NCBI GenBank assembly: GCA_963715045.1
Contig: CAVQRC010000019.1
Span: 1-64,000, forward strand
Length of the DNA: 64,000 nt
Direction: 5' to 3'
Source: CAVQRC01 sp963715045
GTDB taxonomy: Bacteria > Planctomycetota > Planctomycetia > Pirellulales > Lacipirellulaceae
The translations under genes were made by a program, and so were the position numbers. Below the pieces are notes generated by a model. The model saw only the letters and a list, made by a program, of their open reading frames with translations, was not told the DNA's origin and ran no database searches. This document shows positions 8,713 through 16,498 of the stretch, one piece after another. Position 1 is the stretch's first letter. Every line of letters starts with the position of its first letter.

Positions 8713-10140
8713 ATGCAAGAATTGTTCGAACATCTTCGAATCGCCGACGTGCTCGACATTGGCGTGATTACGGTGCTGGTGTACTGGGCTTTGCTTTGGT
8801 TGCGGCGCCGGGCGTCTCGGGCGGTTGCGGTCGGCATGCTGTGCGTGATCACGCTGTATGTCTCGGCGCATCTGCTGAACATGTACCTCACGATCGCGGC
8901 ATTCCGGATCGGCTTTACGGTAATTCTGTTACTACTGGTCGTCGTTTTTCAGCAGGACATTCGTCGCGGCTTTGAGCAGCTTTCGACCTGGCAGTTCCTG
9001 AGCGGTTCGCGGCCTGAGGCATCGACCGAGACGACCGATACGTTGCTCGAGGCAATCAGCACGCTTGCGAAAGACAGGGTTGGTGCGTTGGTCGTGTTAC
9101 GTGGCAAGCAGCCGATCGAGCATTACATCCGCGGCGGCGTCCCGGTGATGGGCCGCATCAGCGTGCCGCTATTGCACAGCATTTTTCACCCGGCTTCGCA
9201 GGGGCACGACGGAGCCGTATTGATCGCCGGCGACGTCGTCGAGATGCTGGGCGTCCACCTGCCGCTGTCGAAGAATCTGGAGGAAGTAGGTCGCTCCGGG
9301 ACCCGTCACTCGGCTGCACTGGGGCTGGCAGAATGCTGCGACGCGCTCGTCATCGTGGTTTCCGAGGAGCGCGGAACCGTTTCCGTTGCGGAGGGATCCG
9401 AGCTACGGGTTCTCCAGTCCCCGGCTGCCTTGAAGCAATCGCTGGATGAGTACTTTGGACGGTGGGTGCCCAACGAGGGGGGACGTGACCCTGCCCGGGG
9501 GCCGACCTCTCACATCGGAATCAAGCTCGCAGCGCTGCTTGCGGCCTGCGGCCTGTGGTTTCTGTTCGCCTACAGCGTGGAGATCATCCAGCGATCGTTC
9601 GCCGACGTGGCGATCGAGTATCGCAAGCTGCCGGCCGGTTATGTGGTTCTCGACGCGTTTCCTCCGGTCGCCCGGATGACCGTCAGCGGATCGGAGCGCG
9701 CGTTTGAAGCGTTGCAGCCTGCCCAACTCAAGGTGTCCGTTGATCTGGAGGACGTGCGCGGTGCGGCCGAAGTGCCACTGACAGAGAAGTCCGTGAAGCT
9801 CCCGTCGGGTCTCTCACTCGACCAGCTCGAACCTGCCGCGGTGCTCGTTCGCCTGGATCAACTGGTGCGGACCGAAGTGCCAGTGCAGGTCGTCATCTCG
9901 GATGCCGCGTCACCCGCGCAGCGGGCGCTGACGCCCCTGCCCGATCCTGCCCGGGTCACGTTGCTCGTGCCGTCCACAAGTCGCAGCCTGTTGACTGCCA
10001 TTCGTACCGAGCCGGTGCCCAAGTCGCTGATCGGTGAAGATCAGACTGCCACGGTGCGACTCATTCTGCCGCCGGCGGCACGCTTGATCGAGGGTGCGAA
10101 AGCCGAGATCCTCGTGCGTTTTCTCCGCCCCGCTCGGTAG
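8713..10140 (+). CDS. Diadenylate cyclase (CdaA-like) fused to YbbR-type domains
   Basis: 475 residues, uninterrupted. Residues 1-80 hold three membrane helices as in CdaA. Residues about 95-235 form the DAC domain with the hallmark HDGAVLIAGD and GTRHSAALGLAE (DGA and RHR/RHS-type motifs), which makes c-di-AMP from two ATP. After a linker, a fourth hydrophobic helix (LAALLAACGLWFLFAY) leads into repeated YbbR-like beta domains (YRKLPAGYVVLDAFPPVARM; TVSGSERAFEALQP; ILPPAARLIEGAKAEILVRF). In Firmicutes the YbbR protein CdaR is a separate gene after cdaA and controls it; here both are one polypeptide. Cyclase on the cytosolic side and YbbR outside the membrane fit the helix count. Confidence 0.9.
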   Translation: MQELFEHLRIADVLDIGVITVLVYWALLWLRRRASRAVAVGMLCVITLYVSAHLLNMYLTIAAFRIGFTVILLLLVVVFQQDIRRGFEQLSTWQFLSGSRPEASTETTDTLLEAISTLAKDRVGALVVLRGKQPIEHYIRGGVPVMGRISVPLLHSIFHPASQGHDGAVLIAGDVVEMLGVHLPLSKNLEEVGRSGTRHSAALGLAECCDALVIVVSEERGTVSVAEGSELRVLQSPAALKQSLDEYFGRWVPNEGGRDPARGPTSHIGIKLAALLAACGLWFLFAYSVEIIQRSFADVAIEYRKLPAGYVVLDAFPPVARMTVSGSERAFEALQPAQLKVSVDLEDVRGAAEVPLTEKSVKLPSGLSLDQLEPAAVLVRLDQLVRTEVPVQVVISDAASPAQRALTPLPDPARVTLLVPSTSRSLLTAIRTEPVPKSLIGEDQTATVRLILPPAARLIEGAKAEILVRFLRPAR

Positions 10141-10176
10141 GTCGTGCGGCGGCACGTCCCGGCGGCGTTGCCAAAT

Positions 10177-11007
10177 TCAGCGACCGGCTCCCGGACGGAA
10201 GAGGATGAACGTGAGGTCGTCGGGTTTGGAAGGATCGCCTGATTCCTGCACGTTCATTCTGTCGCTGGCGAGGGCCGCCAGATGGGCGGCCGCTTTCAGC
10301 AACGGGCCCTTGCGAATTCGCTCGACGACTTCCTCGACGTGCAAGTTATCGAACACGCCGTCGCTGGCGATCAGCAGGGTATCTCGTGCAGCGATGGGTC
10401 GTTGGCTGCCGATCTCGATGTGCATGTCGGCTGCCCCGACGACATTCGAAACGATGTGCAGGTCTTCGTGGTGGATCGCTTCGTCCTCGGGAATCATCCC
10501 GGCTTCGACCCCGTAGCCGACCGGGGAGTGTGACCGCGTCAGCAGTTTTACTTTGCCGCGATTTCCCACGAGCAGGATCGTCGAATCGCCGACGTGAAAC
10601 GGGCGGAGCATACCGTCTTGAATTTCAACCACCGCCAAAGTGGTCGCTGCGCCAGTGCCCAGTTCGCGTACCGACCGATTCGCCGATTCGATGCCGTCCA
10701 GAATGGCTGCCCGCCACAATGGAGGCCCCTCCCCGTTACTGGCGGCCCGAAGTGCACGCTCAATGGTCTCGACGGTCACGCGTGAAGCCTGCTCGCCGCC
10801 AGCCATCCCGCCACAGCCGTCGGCCACGATCAGAACGGTGGCCGCATTCACGAGCGGGAGCAGGGCAGCCGAATCTTCGTTGGGCGTATCCTTTGCGGGA
10901 GAGCGGCGCGAAAATAACGCAGCCTGCCCACCGGGACAAGACACCAACTCCGGTTCGCTAAAATCGGCGTCGAACAACAGGCGGCCGTCGCCGCTGGGAT
11001 CACTCAT
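10177..11007 (-). CDS. PP2C-family Ser/Thr phosphatase
   Basis: ATG 11007 lies 22 bp after the kinase stop. PP2C metal-binding motifs are present: NEDSAALLP, VADGCGGMAGGEQAS, GAATTLAVV, FHVGDSTILLVG and IASDGVFDNL, with PDDLTFILF at the end. About 277 residues, a minimal PP2C. It forms a two-gene operon with the upstream Hanks-type kinase, the common kinase/phosphatase pairing that sets reversible Ser/Thr phosphorylation. An upstream in-frame start would overlap the kinase and is less likely. Confidence 0.9.
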   Translation of the reverse strand: MSDPSGDGRLLFDADFSEPELVSCPGGQAALFSRRSPAKDTPNEDSAALLPLVNAATVLIVADGCGGMAGGEQASRVTVETIERALRAASNGEGPPLWRAAILDGIESANRSVRELGTGAATTLAVVEIQDGMLRPFHVGDSTILLVGNRGKVKLLTRSHSPVGYGVEAGMIPEDEAIHHEDLHIVSNVVGAADMHIEIGSQRPIAARDTLLIASDGVFDNLHVEEVVERIRKGPLLKAAAHLAALASDRMNVQESGDPSKPDDLTFILFRPGAGR

Positions 11008-11029
11008 CGGCAATCCTGCCTGCCGAACT

Positions 11030-12328
11030 TCATTTGCTGAGTTGCTTGGCACACCACGGACAATAACTCCAGAATGCTGCGGCGATGCCCCAACCACACC
11101 GACCGCACTTGTGCGTGCTGCCCTTGAGCTTCCACTTCTTTCGCACTTTGCGGCGACACCACGGGCAATACTTCATGAACGGCATGAGGAGCTTCCGCTC
11201 ACAACGGAGGTTGTCGCAGCGTGCTTCATAGCGACGATCGGGCAGTTCTCGTTGACTGCTGGGTTCAAAGCCCGGCCCAAAGCACCAGGGGCAGTAGTGC
11301 CAATCCGACTTCAAACCGCGCCGGCAGCGAGGGCAGCTCAGTCGAAAGCGATGATCACCGTCGTGTTTCTGGCGGTTCTTGCCACACCAGGGGCAGAAAT
11401 GCATCGTTTCGGCAAGCGGTCCCTCGCACGCTTTACAGACGTGGCGGATCTCCAATTCCCGGCCGTACTGTCGGAGGAATTCCTTTCGCCGGACCTCTTT
11501 CCAGGACTGGGTGGGAGTGGCGGTCTTCGCCGCCCGCGTGGTTCGCGGACCGTGGCGCTTCAGGGGACTCTTGATGCGTTTGAAGGCGGTGTACATCGCC
11601 CCGGCGTCGCGAAAGCGTTTTCGAGCGTCGACCTGAATGCCCTTTTGAATCAACGTGATCACGTCAGGATGCACTCGATCCCGCAGGCGAGCGTAACCGG
11701 GCGGCGGCCAGTCGTAGGGCCACTCGGGCAGCGTCCCCGCGAACATTCGATACATCAAGACTCCGATCGAAAACACGTCCGACCGCAGCGACGGGCGCCC
11801 CATCGCCTGCTCGGGAGCCATGTAGCCGACGGTTCCCTGCCCGGATGCCTGAATCGTCTTGTACGCGACGCGGGCGATCCCGAAGTCAGTAAGCCGTATC
11901 CGGTCGGGAAAAATCAGCACATTGTCGGGTTTGATGTCGCAATGAATGACCCCCTGCTCGTGTGCGTAGGCGACTGCATCGAGCAATTGGCGGGCATATT
12001 CCCAAGCGGTATCGGGGGCGAGCCGCTTCTGCAGTCGTTCTTCGAGCGTGGAGCTACCGAGGGCGGAAACAATGACAAATTTGCCTTCGATATAGTCGGC
12101 CGTCTTCAGTGGCAGGATGTTGGGATGGCTGAGGCGAGCTGCGATCCGAACCTCATGGCGGAAATTCTGCCTGGTCTGTTCGTCGATGACATGTGCGAAG
12201 GGGACTTTGAGCGCGACACGTACACCTTCGATCGTGTCTTGAGCTTCATAGACGACCGCAAACCCGCCTTCACCGAGACGTCGAGTGATGCGGTATTTGC
12301 CGAGATTCTGCCGAGCGCGTAGGTTCAT
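11030..12328 (-). CDS. Hanks-type Ser/Thr kinase with four CPWC zinc-ribbon pairs
   Basis: ATG 12328 begins MNLRARQNLGKYRITRRLG. The kinase domain spans about 10-265: GEGGFAVVYEA glycine loop, ALKVPF Lys, HCDIKPDNVL catalytic loop (Cys in place of the usual Arg of HRD), DFGIARV, GYMAPEQAMG. After a basic linker, residues about 310-430 hold four CxxC...CPWC modules (CKACEG..FCPWCGK; CPRCRRG..YCPWCFG; CDNLRCER..YCPWCRR; CGRCGWG..YCPWCAK), each a likely Zn ribbon. No transmembrane helix is seen, so it is probably cytosolic. Loss of the HRD Arg suggests activation without activation-loop phosphorylation. The PP2C gene follows in the same operon. Confidence 0.9.
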   Translation of the reverse strand: MNLRARQNLGKYRITRRLGEGGFAVVYEAQDTIEGVRVALKVPFAHVIDEQTRQNFRHEVRIAARLSHPNILPLKTADYIEGKFVIVSALGSSTLEERLQKRLAPDTAWEYARQLLDAVAYAHEQGVIHCDIKPDNVLIFPDRIRLTDFGIARVAYKTIQASGQGTVGYMAPEQAMGRPSLRSDVFSIGVLMYRMFAGTLPEWPYDWPPPGYARLRDRVHPDVITLIQKGIQVDARKRFRDAGAMYTAFKRIKSPLKRHGPRTTRAAKTATPTQSWKEVRRKEFLRQYGRELEIRHVCKACEGPLAETMHFCPWCGKNRQKHDGDHRFRLSCPRCRRGLKSDWHYCPWCFGPGFEPSSQRELPDRRYEARCDNLRCERKLLMPFMKYCPWCRRKVRKKWKLKGSTHKCGRCGWGIAAAFWSYCPWCAKQLSK

Positions 12329-12688
12329 CAATGGTGCCAACAGTGGGGGCGGCGCAGCCAGGATGGCGCTATCGTAGATCCGAGTTGCTATCAAGGCAAT
12401 GCGAGCACTCGATGAAACCGAATGACGCTCGCAAGGGGCTTCGGCAGGCTCGCCGCGAGGACACCGGACGGCTCATTCCACGGATTTCTTCCGCGGCTGG
12501 ATCAGGATAGTTCAGACTGGCAGATCGTCGATCAAGGTGGAGCCCGAACGACCGCCAAGCCGAGTCGCAGTGGCTTCTTCACGAAGCCACTGCCGCCTGG
12601 CATGCGAGGAGCCGAGAGAAGGTCGACTTCACGACGAAGAGGGAGTGAGAGCACCACCCGAGGGCTGCTCGATACCCGCTTGCTGATG
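12329..12688. other. Intergenic stretch between csrA and kinase
   Basis: Downstream of csrA and upstream of the kinase, both on the minus strand. No convincing gene or terminator was seen. An in-frame TTG at 12394 could extend the kinase by 22 residues. Confidence 0.35.
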
Positions 12689-12940
12689 CTATTTGGGGAC
12701 CAGAGATCTACCGGCTTGGAGAGAGTCGTCCAGAGGAAGATCAAACGCGAACTCGATTTCCTCGTCCAGATTTGACTCACTCACTGCGGAAAATGTCACC
12801 AATTCCGAGCGGAGGACTTTGACGCTCTTGGGGGCCTTGATCCCGATCCGGACGCGATGGGGATTCACCTGCAAGACAGTGACCTCAATATTGTCACCGA
12901 TCACGATGGATTCGTCCTGCTTACGACTGAGGACCAACAT
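12689..12940 (-). CDS. csrA: Carbon storage regulator CsrA
   Basis: ATG 12940 has a near-perfect AAGGAGG upstream. The 83-residue product opens MLVLSRKQDESIVIGDNIEV and contains VRIGIKAPKSVKVLRSEL, the conserved CsrA fold that binds GGA motifs in mRNA leaders. A 20-residue acidic C-terminal tail (EEIEFAFDLPLDD) exceeds the usual 60-residue length, as in other planctomycete CsrA proteins. No flagellar neighbour (fliW) is seen, so its regulon is open. Confidence 0.95.
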   Translation of the reverse strand: MLVLSRKQDESIVIGDNIEVTVLQVNPHRVRIGIKAPKSVKVLRSELVTFSAVSESNLDEEIEFAFDLPLDDSLQAGRSLVPK

Positions 12941-13669
12941 GGCTACCTCCTTGTAACTGAAAGTGCTTGCGTGTTGATTGAGCGGCCCACCCGCTCGGTC
13001 GACCTCTGCTGTCTGCAAATCAGGTGCCCGGCTTGAGTCAATCTTCCAATTTTGCGCAACTGTCTTTGCCGACACCATTTGGTCGTGCTGGCACCGCGGT
13101 TGCTGTCATCGAGCAGCCTGGCCGAAAACTAGTCAATCTGGTCAGATCACCGACCGGGTGATTTCGCCCGACACAGTCGACGGAGCACGCGCGACCCGAC
13201 CACATGCACCCACGGAGAGTCGACTCGACTTGGACTGTGCACAGGAACAGACCGCCAAAAAGCTCGAAGAAAAGAGCGATACGCAGAGACGGGGTGCGTT
13301 GTCGTAGCGAAGGCATTGGCAGCCGTCTCCCGGCTTGGTTCAAGATCCGCGGGCGATGTCCGGGTGCAGATGACCGCGACTGTCGGCCAGGTGCGAGCGC
13401 GTTGACGGGCCGCTACGGGCCGACCGCTGGCACGATCGTGCTGCAGAGTTGTTGATGGCGTCGATGACCGCATGCAGTTCGAACCTGGTGTCTGTCGATG
13501 TGCAACTCCGCCCACGATCAAACCGTGGTGTAGCGTTTTGTCACATCAGCATCGCCAGGATCGACGTTGCGATGGGGCGTGCATCGGTTAGAAAGTACGC
13601 CTACGCCTCGCCGGGGATTGGATCCCGCGAAGCAGACGCATGCACGCCCGTTGAGAGGATCGCCTTTTC
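12941..13669. other. Intergenic stretch between csrA and mscL
   Basis: About 730 bp between divergent genes. Open frames exist on both strands but are Arg/Cys/Trp-rich and lack family features, as expected for chance frames in high-GC DNA. No repeat or RNA was recognised. Confidence 0.35.
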
Positions 13670-14176
13670 ATGAAGTTCGTTGAAGATTTCAAGAAGTTCG
13701 CCTTGCGCGGCAGCCTGATCGACCTGGCGATCGGTTTTACGGTCGGCGCGGCCTTCAGCACGGTCGCCAAGTCGCTCGTGAACGACATCATCATGCCGCC
13801 GATCGGGCTGTTGGTCGGCAGGGTCAATTTCTCGGACCTTTTCGCCGTCCTCAAGGAGGGAGAGAAGTCGCCGGCTCCTTACACAACCATTGCTCAGGCT
13901 CAGGAAGCCGGTGCGGTGACGTTGAATTACGGAGCGTTCATCAACAGTTGCCTCACGCTTTTGCTCGTGGCGTTTGCCATGTTTTTGATTGTCCGCGCCG
14001 TGAATCGAATCGATGCCTCGCTCGAGGCACGCTTCGACGACAAAGACGCCGCGGAGACGCCTGCGAACAAGAAGTGTCCGTATTGCCGCTCTACGATCGA
14101 CTACAAAGCGACCCGCTGCCCCAATTGCACGTCGGAGCTCGAACCTCCCCCGGAGCTTGCGAAGCATCCCGGTTGA
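13670..14176 (+). CDS. mscL: Large-conductance mechanosensitive channel with C-terminal zinc ribbon
   Basis: ATG 13670 has GAGAGGA upstream. Residues 1-115 match MscL: FVEDFKKFALRGSLIDLAIG, VNDIIMPPIGLLVG for the first helix, and FINSCLTLLLVAFAMFLIV for the second. It opens under membrane tension to release osmolytes. In place of the usual short coiled tail, residues about 130-155 carry CPYCRSTID...RCPNCTSELE, a CxxC pair forming a likely rubredoxin-like zinc ribbon in the cytosol. The 168-residue length is longer than the usual 130-150. The role of the ribbon is unknown. Confidence 0.93.
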   Translation: MKFVEDFKKFALRGSLIDLAIGFTVGAAFSTVAKSLVNDIIMPPIGLLVGRVNFSDLFAVLKEGEKSPAPYTTIAQAQEAGAVTLNYGAFINSCLTLLLVAFAMFLIVRAVNRIDASLEARFDDKDAAETPANKKCPYCRSTIDYKATRCPNCTSELEPPPELAKHPG

Positions 14177-14204
14177 GCCATGGATCGGCGATTCTTGACG
14201 ATCG

Positions 14205-14232
14205 ACAGCCCCGCAGGGGCGAGAGCATTTAG
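14205..14232 (+). repeat. Dispersed palindromic element, copy 2
   Basis: ACAGCCCCGCAGGGGC with a perfect GCCCC/GGGGC palindrome, then GAGAGCATTTAG. It sits 28 bp after the mscL stop. Copies 1 and 3 lie at 916-943 and 37263-37290. Confidence 0.7.
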
Positions 14233-14415
14233 CCGTGTGGCGAGCGGCGACGAGCCTCCGGCGAGTGGTCGCGTAGCCCACGGTCGTGAGTCCCATCCCT
14301 CTTTCCCATCCCTCGCGAAGTCGATCGTGGGGCTATTGGCCTCGGGCAGGTTGAGCCAAATCGCGGACAACGTCGCGGTGTGTATCGAAGGGAGTGGCAA
14401 GCGAGGCCGGCCAGG

Positions 14416-15066
14416 TCATCCCTCAACGACGATCTCGTTATGGATATGCAAGAGCCCGAACCGTCGGACAACGGCTTCGGCGGATTGCTTTTTCCACAAC
14501 GCATCGACAACTCCCGAGAGAACCACGAATTCGTCATTCAGGGCGACGGAGATGTCCGCGGTCCCGAGTCCCCTCGTTCGGGCAAACGCCGCTCGAATGC
14601 TCGCGCCGAGTTCCTTATCGCTGACTTTGTTCTCCAGCGAAATTCTCAGATAGTTCGACACGTCGCGAACGCCACGAATGGAGCGAGTGACGTCTTCAGC
14701 GACCGCCCGCTCCCAGTGGCTGCCCACGTTGCCACTCAACGTAACATGACCTCCGCGAGACGTCGCCGTGATCGTCGACTTGGAAATCTCGGCGTTTGCT
14801 TCGAGCGAGGAACGAACCATGTCGAGAACTTCGTCATCGGATACCGTCCCCGAAGGACTTACATTCAGTTCATTGATGACGTCGAGCACGCCGTCGTACG
14901 AAGAGGCGATCTCATGGGCGAGTAGCTTCCGACGGAACGATACCACGGTTCCTTCGAGCTTGACGACGCCGTGATCCACCGAGATGTGAATCGGTGTTGA
15001 AGAAAGTCGATCATCGTTCAGCAGTTCTGTTTCAATGGACGTCTTCAATTCGGTGTCGGTAGGCAC
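14416..15066 (-). CDS. Triple BON-domain protein
   Basis: GTG 15066 follows CTGGAGAG, a fair ribosome site; the frame is open further upstream but the sequence there is not BON-like. Three BON repeats of about 65-70 residues follow: ISVDHGVVKLEGTVVSFRRK, SRGGHVTLSGNVGSHWERA and VALNDEFVVLSGVVDALWKK, each with the conserved V.L.G.V pattern. BON domains bind phospholipid or lipid surfaces in OsmY-type proteins. No signal peptide is visible from this start, so location is uncertain. Confidence 0.85.
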   Translation of the reverse strand: MPTDTELKTSIETELLNDDRLSSTPIHISVDHGVVKLEGTVVSFRRKLLAHEIASSYDGVLDVINELNVSPSGTVSDDEVLDMVRSSLEANAEISKSTITATSRGGHVTLSGNVGSHWERAVAEDVTRSIRGVRDVSNYLRISLENKVSDKELGASIRAAFARTRGLGTADISVALNDEFVVLSGVVDALWKKQSAEAVVRRFGLLHIHNEIVVEG

Positions 15067-15260
15067 GCAATGCTCTCCAGAGTAGATCTGATGACCGCAG
15101 ATATGGCCGAACGACGATCGACGACCGCCAGGTGAATGCACTGCTTCAGGCATTGCTCGGCCGATTCCGTAGTTGTGCAGCGAAGAGGTCCTGCTGACCC
15201 CGACGGCCTCAGTAAGTCTAGAGTGCAATTCGCCGCGAGTACATGCGGCTGAGTCTCCAC

Positions 15261-15330
15261 CCTCCAGCCTCGTCCAGCCTCCAGCCTCCAGCCTCCAGCC
15301 TCCAGCCTCCAGCCTCCAGCCTCCAGCCTG
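15261..15330 (-). repeat. Heptamer tandem repeat (AGGCTGG), downstream of oxidase stop
   Basis: About nine copies of CCAGCCT (plus strand) with one imperfect unit. It begins four bases after the stop of the minus-strand oxidase and reads AGGCTGG in that gene's direction. The same heptamer in the same relative place and direction occurs at 47298-47389. Confidence 0.9.
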
Positions 15331-15333
15331 TCC

Positions 15334-16477
15334 TCACCGCTGTCCGTTCGCGAACCTTGCCAGGGAAAGAAACCCGATCGGCAATTCCGACTCCCCCGAT
15401 TCGCAAAGATCGGCCAGGGCCCGGCCAAGGGCGGGGGCGAACTTGAATCCGTGGCCTGAGAGGCCGCAACAGATCCATACCCGATCGTGCTCGGGATGCC
15501 GATCGATGATGAAGTGCTCGTCGGGGGTCATCGTATACAAGCAGACACTGTGGTCGATCGGTCGCGGGTCGATGCCGCGGAGGTAACGATTCGTAAACGC
15601 GACGACCGGTTCGAGGTCCTCGTTGTGGAGTGAACGATCGACATCGCCTGGATCCGAGATGGGTTCGCCACGAGTGTGCTCGCAGACTTTGATCCCTCGG
15701 CCAGCGACATTCGGGAATCCATAGAAGCAGCCCTGCGGTGTTTCAAAAAAGAACGTCGGACAACCTTGCTGTGGTGAATACCTGTCCGGAGGGGAGCGAA
15801 ACCAGAAGATCGATTTGCGACGGATCTCGAGCGGCAGGGCCAGCTCTTCGAGCAGCGGCGCGGTGTAGCTCCCGGCAGTGATGACGAGCTGTCGGGCGCG
15901 GATTGTCTGACCCGCCGTTGTCACACGGACTCCGTCGCGGTCCACCCTCCACGACTCCACGGGATGATTCGTCAAGAGCTGTCCGCCCCGCTGGACAGCC
16001 AACGCCAGAAACGCTTCCACGCATTCTTCCACGAGCAGGTACCCGGCCTGCTTCTCGAACACGGCATTCAGATCCGGTCCAGGGCAGAAGTCACGGTAGC
16101 GGTCGGCGACCTGGTTGGCCGCGAGTTGTTCGACTTCGAGCTCGTATTCTGCGGCCGCCCGCAAGACGCCCGGCACCACGATGCCGTCCGTCGGACCGAA
16201 CTCGAGCAGGCCGATCTCGAAGAGCAGGGATCGACCGGCCTCGTATTCCAGCTCTCTCCACAGCGGGTACGCGGCGAGCAGGAGCGGAACGTAGTTGGGA
16301 TGCTCGAAATAGGCCTGGCGAATGATCCGCGTGTGCCCGTGCGAGCTTCCCAGACCGTGAGGCGGCAGCGTGGGCGTCGATTCCCAGCACCCGCATGCCG
16401 CGGTTGGCAAGCTGCAACATGGCGGCACTGCCGATGCCGCCCGCTCCCAGCACAATCACGTCATATTCGAGTGTCAC
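15334..16477 (-). CDS. MTOX/sarcosine-oxidase-type FAD-dependent oxidase, frameshift near N-terminus
   Basis: ATG 16477 begins MTLEYDVIVLGAGGIGSAAM, a Rossmann GxGxxG for FAD. Near 16365 the frame changes and GLGSSHGHTRIIRQAYFEHP continues in the other frame. Further family marks are LVITAGSYTAPLLEELALPL and SVCLYTMTPDEHFIID, whose Cys corresponds to the covalent flavin Cys of monomeric sarcosine oxidase, then CGLSGHGFKFAP. About 380 residues, normal for MTOX enzymes, which oxidise N-methyl amino acids and release H2O2. The substrate cannot be told from sequence. A single-base change explains the break. Confidence 0.85.
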
Positions 16478-16498
16478 GCCGCGCGTTCCTGCCAGCCG

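Noticed and set aside
10640..12322. 560-residue plus-strand frame across the kinase/phosphatase pair
   Set aside because: It lies wholly antisense to two well-supported genes and is Arg/Pro-rich without a recognisable domain; long antisense frames are common in high-GC DNA.
13079..13669. Open frames between csrA and mscL
   Set aside because: Short, Arg/Cys/Trp-rich, without family similarity or ribosome sites.
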